From an uncultured Corynebacterium sp. (GTDB lineage: Bacteria > Actinomycetota > Actinomycetes > Mycobacteriales > Mycobacteriaceae), in NCBI RefSeq assembly GCF_943914015.1, contig NZ_CALUAK010000132.1, positions 1 to 5,962 of the forward strand: 5,962 nt of DNA, written 5' to 3'. The translations under genes and the position numbers were made by a program. Within the stretch, counting starts at the first letter, position 1. Each line of letters starts with the position of its first letter. Shown piece by piece: positions 5,206-5,962 of this stretch. The notes beneath the pieces were generated by a model. That model searched no databases and had not been told where the DNA came from. It saw only the letters and a program-made list of their open reading frames with translations.

Positions 5206-5841
5206 CTACTCAGCAGGGTAGTGGGGGCCTTTTCCTTCCTCCTCCTCAGCGCCGTCAAGCTCCCGACGCGACGGGGCGAGGTCTCCCTGCGTCGGATCCG
5301 TAAGGAGCGAGGCCAGCTCGGAACGGCGTGCCGCTGACTCGTCATCAATTTTTGCTTCCAGACGCTCCAACACGCCCTGCAGATCCTCCAACTGGTCACG
5401 CAGGTAATCGCGCGTCACCGTCTCACCTACAGCAAGCCGCAGACTTGCAAGCTCACGGGCAAGGTATTCCGTATCAGCCTTCGTCTGCTGCGCGCGGCGT
5501 CGATCCTCCTGCAAACTGTGGCGGTCACGCACCTCTTGGCGGTTCTGCGCCAACAAAATAAGCGGGGCAGAATACGCAGCCTGCGTGGAAAACGCGAGGT
5601 TCAACAGAATAAACGGATACGGATCCCACGCGAAAGCGAGACCGGTCACATTGAGCAGAATCCATGTGACAACGATGATCGTCTGCCACACCAGATACTC
5701 GCCGGTACCGAAAAAGCGCGCAACCTTTTCTGCAACCGCGCCGACGGCATCAGCATCCATGCGGAACCACCGCCTGCGGCGACCCGCAACCGGGGTATCA
5801 AGGTCGCCACGCGACAGGTCATCGCTATTGAGATCAGCCAC
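5206..5841 (-). CDS. DUF1003 family membrane protein
   Basis: This encodes a 211-residue inner-membrane protein of the DUF1003 family (Rv1231c-like by position), function unknown. Two membrane segments are visible, at about residues 49-68 (YLVWQTIIVVTWILLNVTGL) and 76-97. The family hallmark PFILLNLAFSTQAAYSAPLI runs into LLAQNRQEVRDR at about 96-107. The remainder (about 100-165) is charged, with heptad-like Leu spacing suggesting a coiled coil, and the last 35 residues are acidic and probably disordered. The start is GTG at 5841, with the strong site AAGGGAGG eight bases upstream, lying inside the end of the upstream gene. The start overlaps that gene's stop by 8 bp, so the two are likely cotranscribed and coupled. 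In other actinobacteria DUF1003 genes sit next to MgtE-N/CBS proteins, hinting at magnesium or envelope functions, but this is only association. Confidence 0.85.
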   Translation of the reverse strand: MADLNSDDLSRGDLDTPVAGRRRRWFRMDADAVGAVAEKVARFFGTGEYLVWQTIIVVTWILLNVTGLAFAWDPYPFILLNLAFSTQAAYSAPLILLAQNRQEVRDRHSLQEDRRRAQQTKADTEYLARELASLRLAVGETVTRDYLRDQLEDLQGVLERLEAKIDDESAARRSELASLLTDPTQGDLAPSRRELDGAEEEEGKGPHYPAE

Positions 5842-5962
5842 GATCCGGGCCTCCCTTCTGTGGGGTATGTGCAGACTTCGAGTGTAGAAGCTCGCGAGCC
5901 CGTTCCGTAATCAGCTTGCCCACTTGTGGCTTTGCCGACTGCGGAGGCTCTGGGCGGATACC
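5834..5962 (-). CDS. C-terminal fragment of unidentified protein, possibly MgtE-N/CBS domain protein (start outside window)
   Basis: A minus-strand frame is open from the window edge for 42 residues and stops at TGA (5834-5836), overlapping the DUF1003 start codon by 8 bp. The visible tail starts IRPEPPQSAKPQVGKLITER and is proline- and lysine/arginine-rich with a short helix (KLITERARELL); it has no diagnostic motif. That this is a gene is inferred from the overlap with a well-placed downstream start. The suggested identity comes only from synteny with Rv1232c, the MgtE N-terminal/CBS protein next to the mycobacterial DUF1003 gene. The sequence here can neither prove nor exclude it. Confidence 0.6.
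   Translation of the reverse strand, partial: GIRPEPPQSAKPQVGKLITERARELLHSKSAHTPQKGGPDRG

Overview
The window reads as a chromosomal core segment of a Corynebacterium or close relative in the Mycobacteriales. The evidence is gene order and protein similarity: glgC, a divergent SAM-methyltransferase-like gene, sigE, its zinc anti-sigma factor, tatB, mrp and a DUF1003 membrane protein. This parallels the M. tuberculosis glgC / Rv1220c / sigE / rseA / htrA / tatB / mrp / Rv1231c / Rv1232c region. As I recall for corynebacteria, no htrA lies between the anti-sigma gene and tatB. GC content looks to be in the upper fifties by eye. I see no mobile element, CRISPR array, tRNA or rRNA gene, and the species cannot be named from this alone.

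Layout. Positions 2-580 (+) hold the C-terminal half of glgC, closed by a strong intrinsic terminator at 646-697. The convergent gene at 734-1360 (-) is an Rv1220c-like methyltransferase-fold protein with a worn SAM motif. A 218-bp divergent intergenic region carries a good housekeeping promoter (TTGAAA-N17-TATCGT, 1510-1538) for sigE (1579-2283, +). After a 189-bp gap containing a perfect 14-bp palindrome and a very strong ribosome binding site come the anti-sigma gene (2473-3135, +) and, 37 bp later, tatB (3173-3694, +). A 14-bp-stem hairpin at 3742-3785 separates tatB from the convergent mrp gene (3839-4963, -). Upstream of mrp lie a hairpin-rich 242-bp gap, the DUF1003 gene (5206-5841, -), and an 8-bp-overlapping C-terminal fragment of another gene (5834-5962, -).

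How the genes work together. sigE and the anti-sigma gene form an envelope-stress ECF module: SigE directs RNA polymerase, and a soluble H-x3-C-x2-C protein holds it in check. tatB next door encodes a Tat translocase component, so envelope stress response and protein export sit in the same stretch. mrp encodes a P-loop ATPase of the Fe-S carrier family. The DUF1003 protein and the fragment upstream of it look translationally coupled, and by synteny the fragment is the end of an MgtE-N/CBS-type protein. No novel multi-gene system is evident. The observations most worth following are small: an internal 12-bp inverted repeat in tatB, the palindrome between sigE and its anti-sigma gene, the degenerate SAM motif of the methyltransferase-like protein, and the structured leader of mrp.
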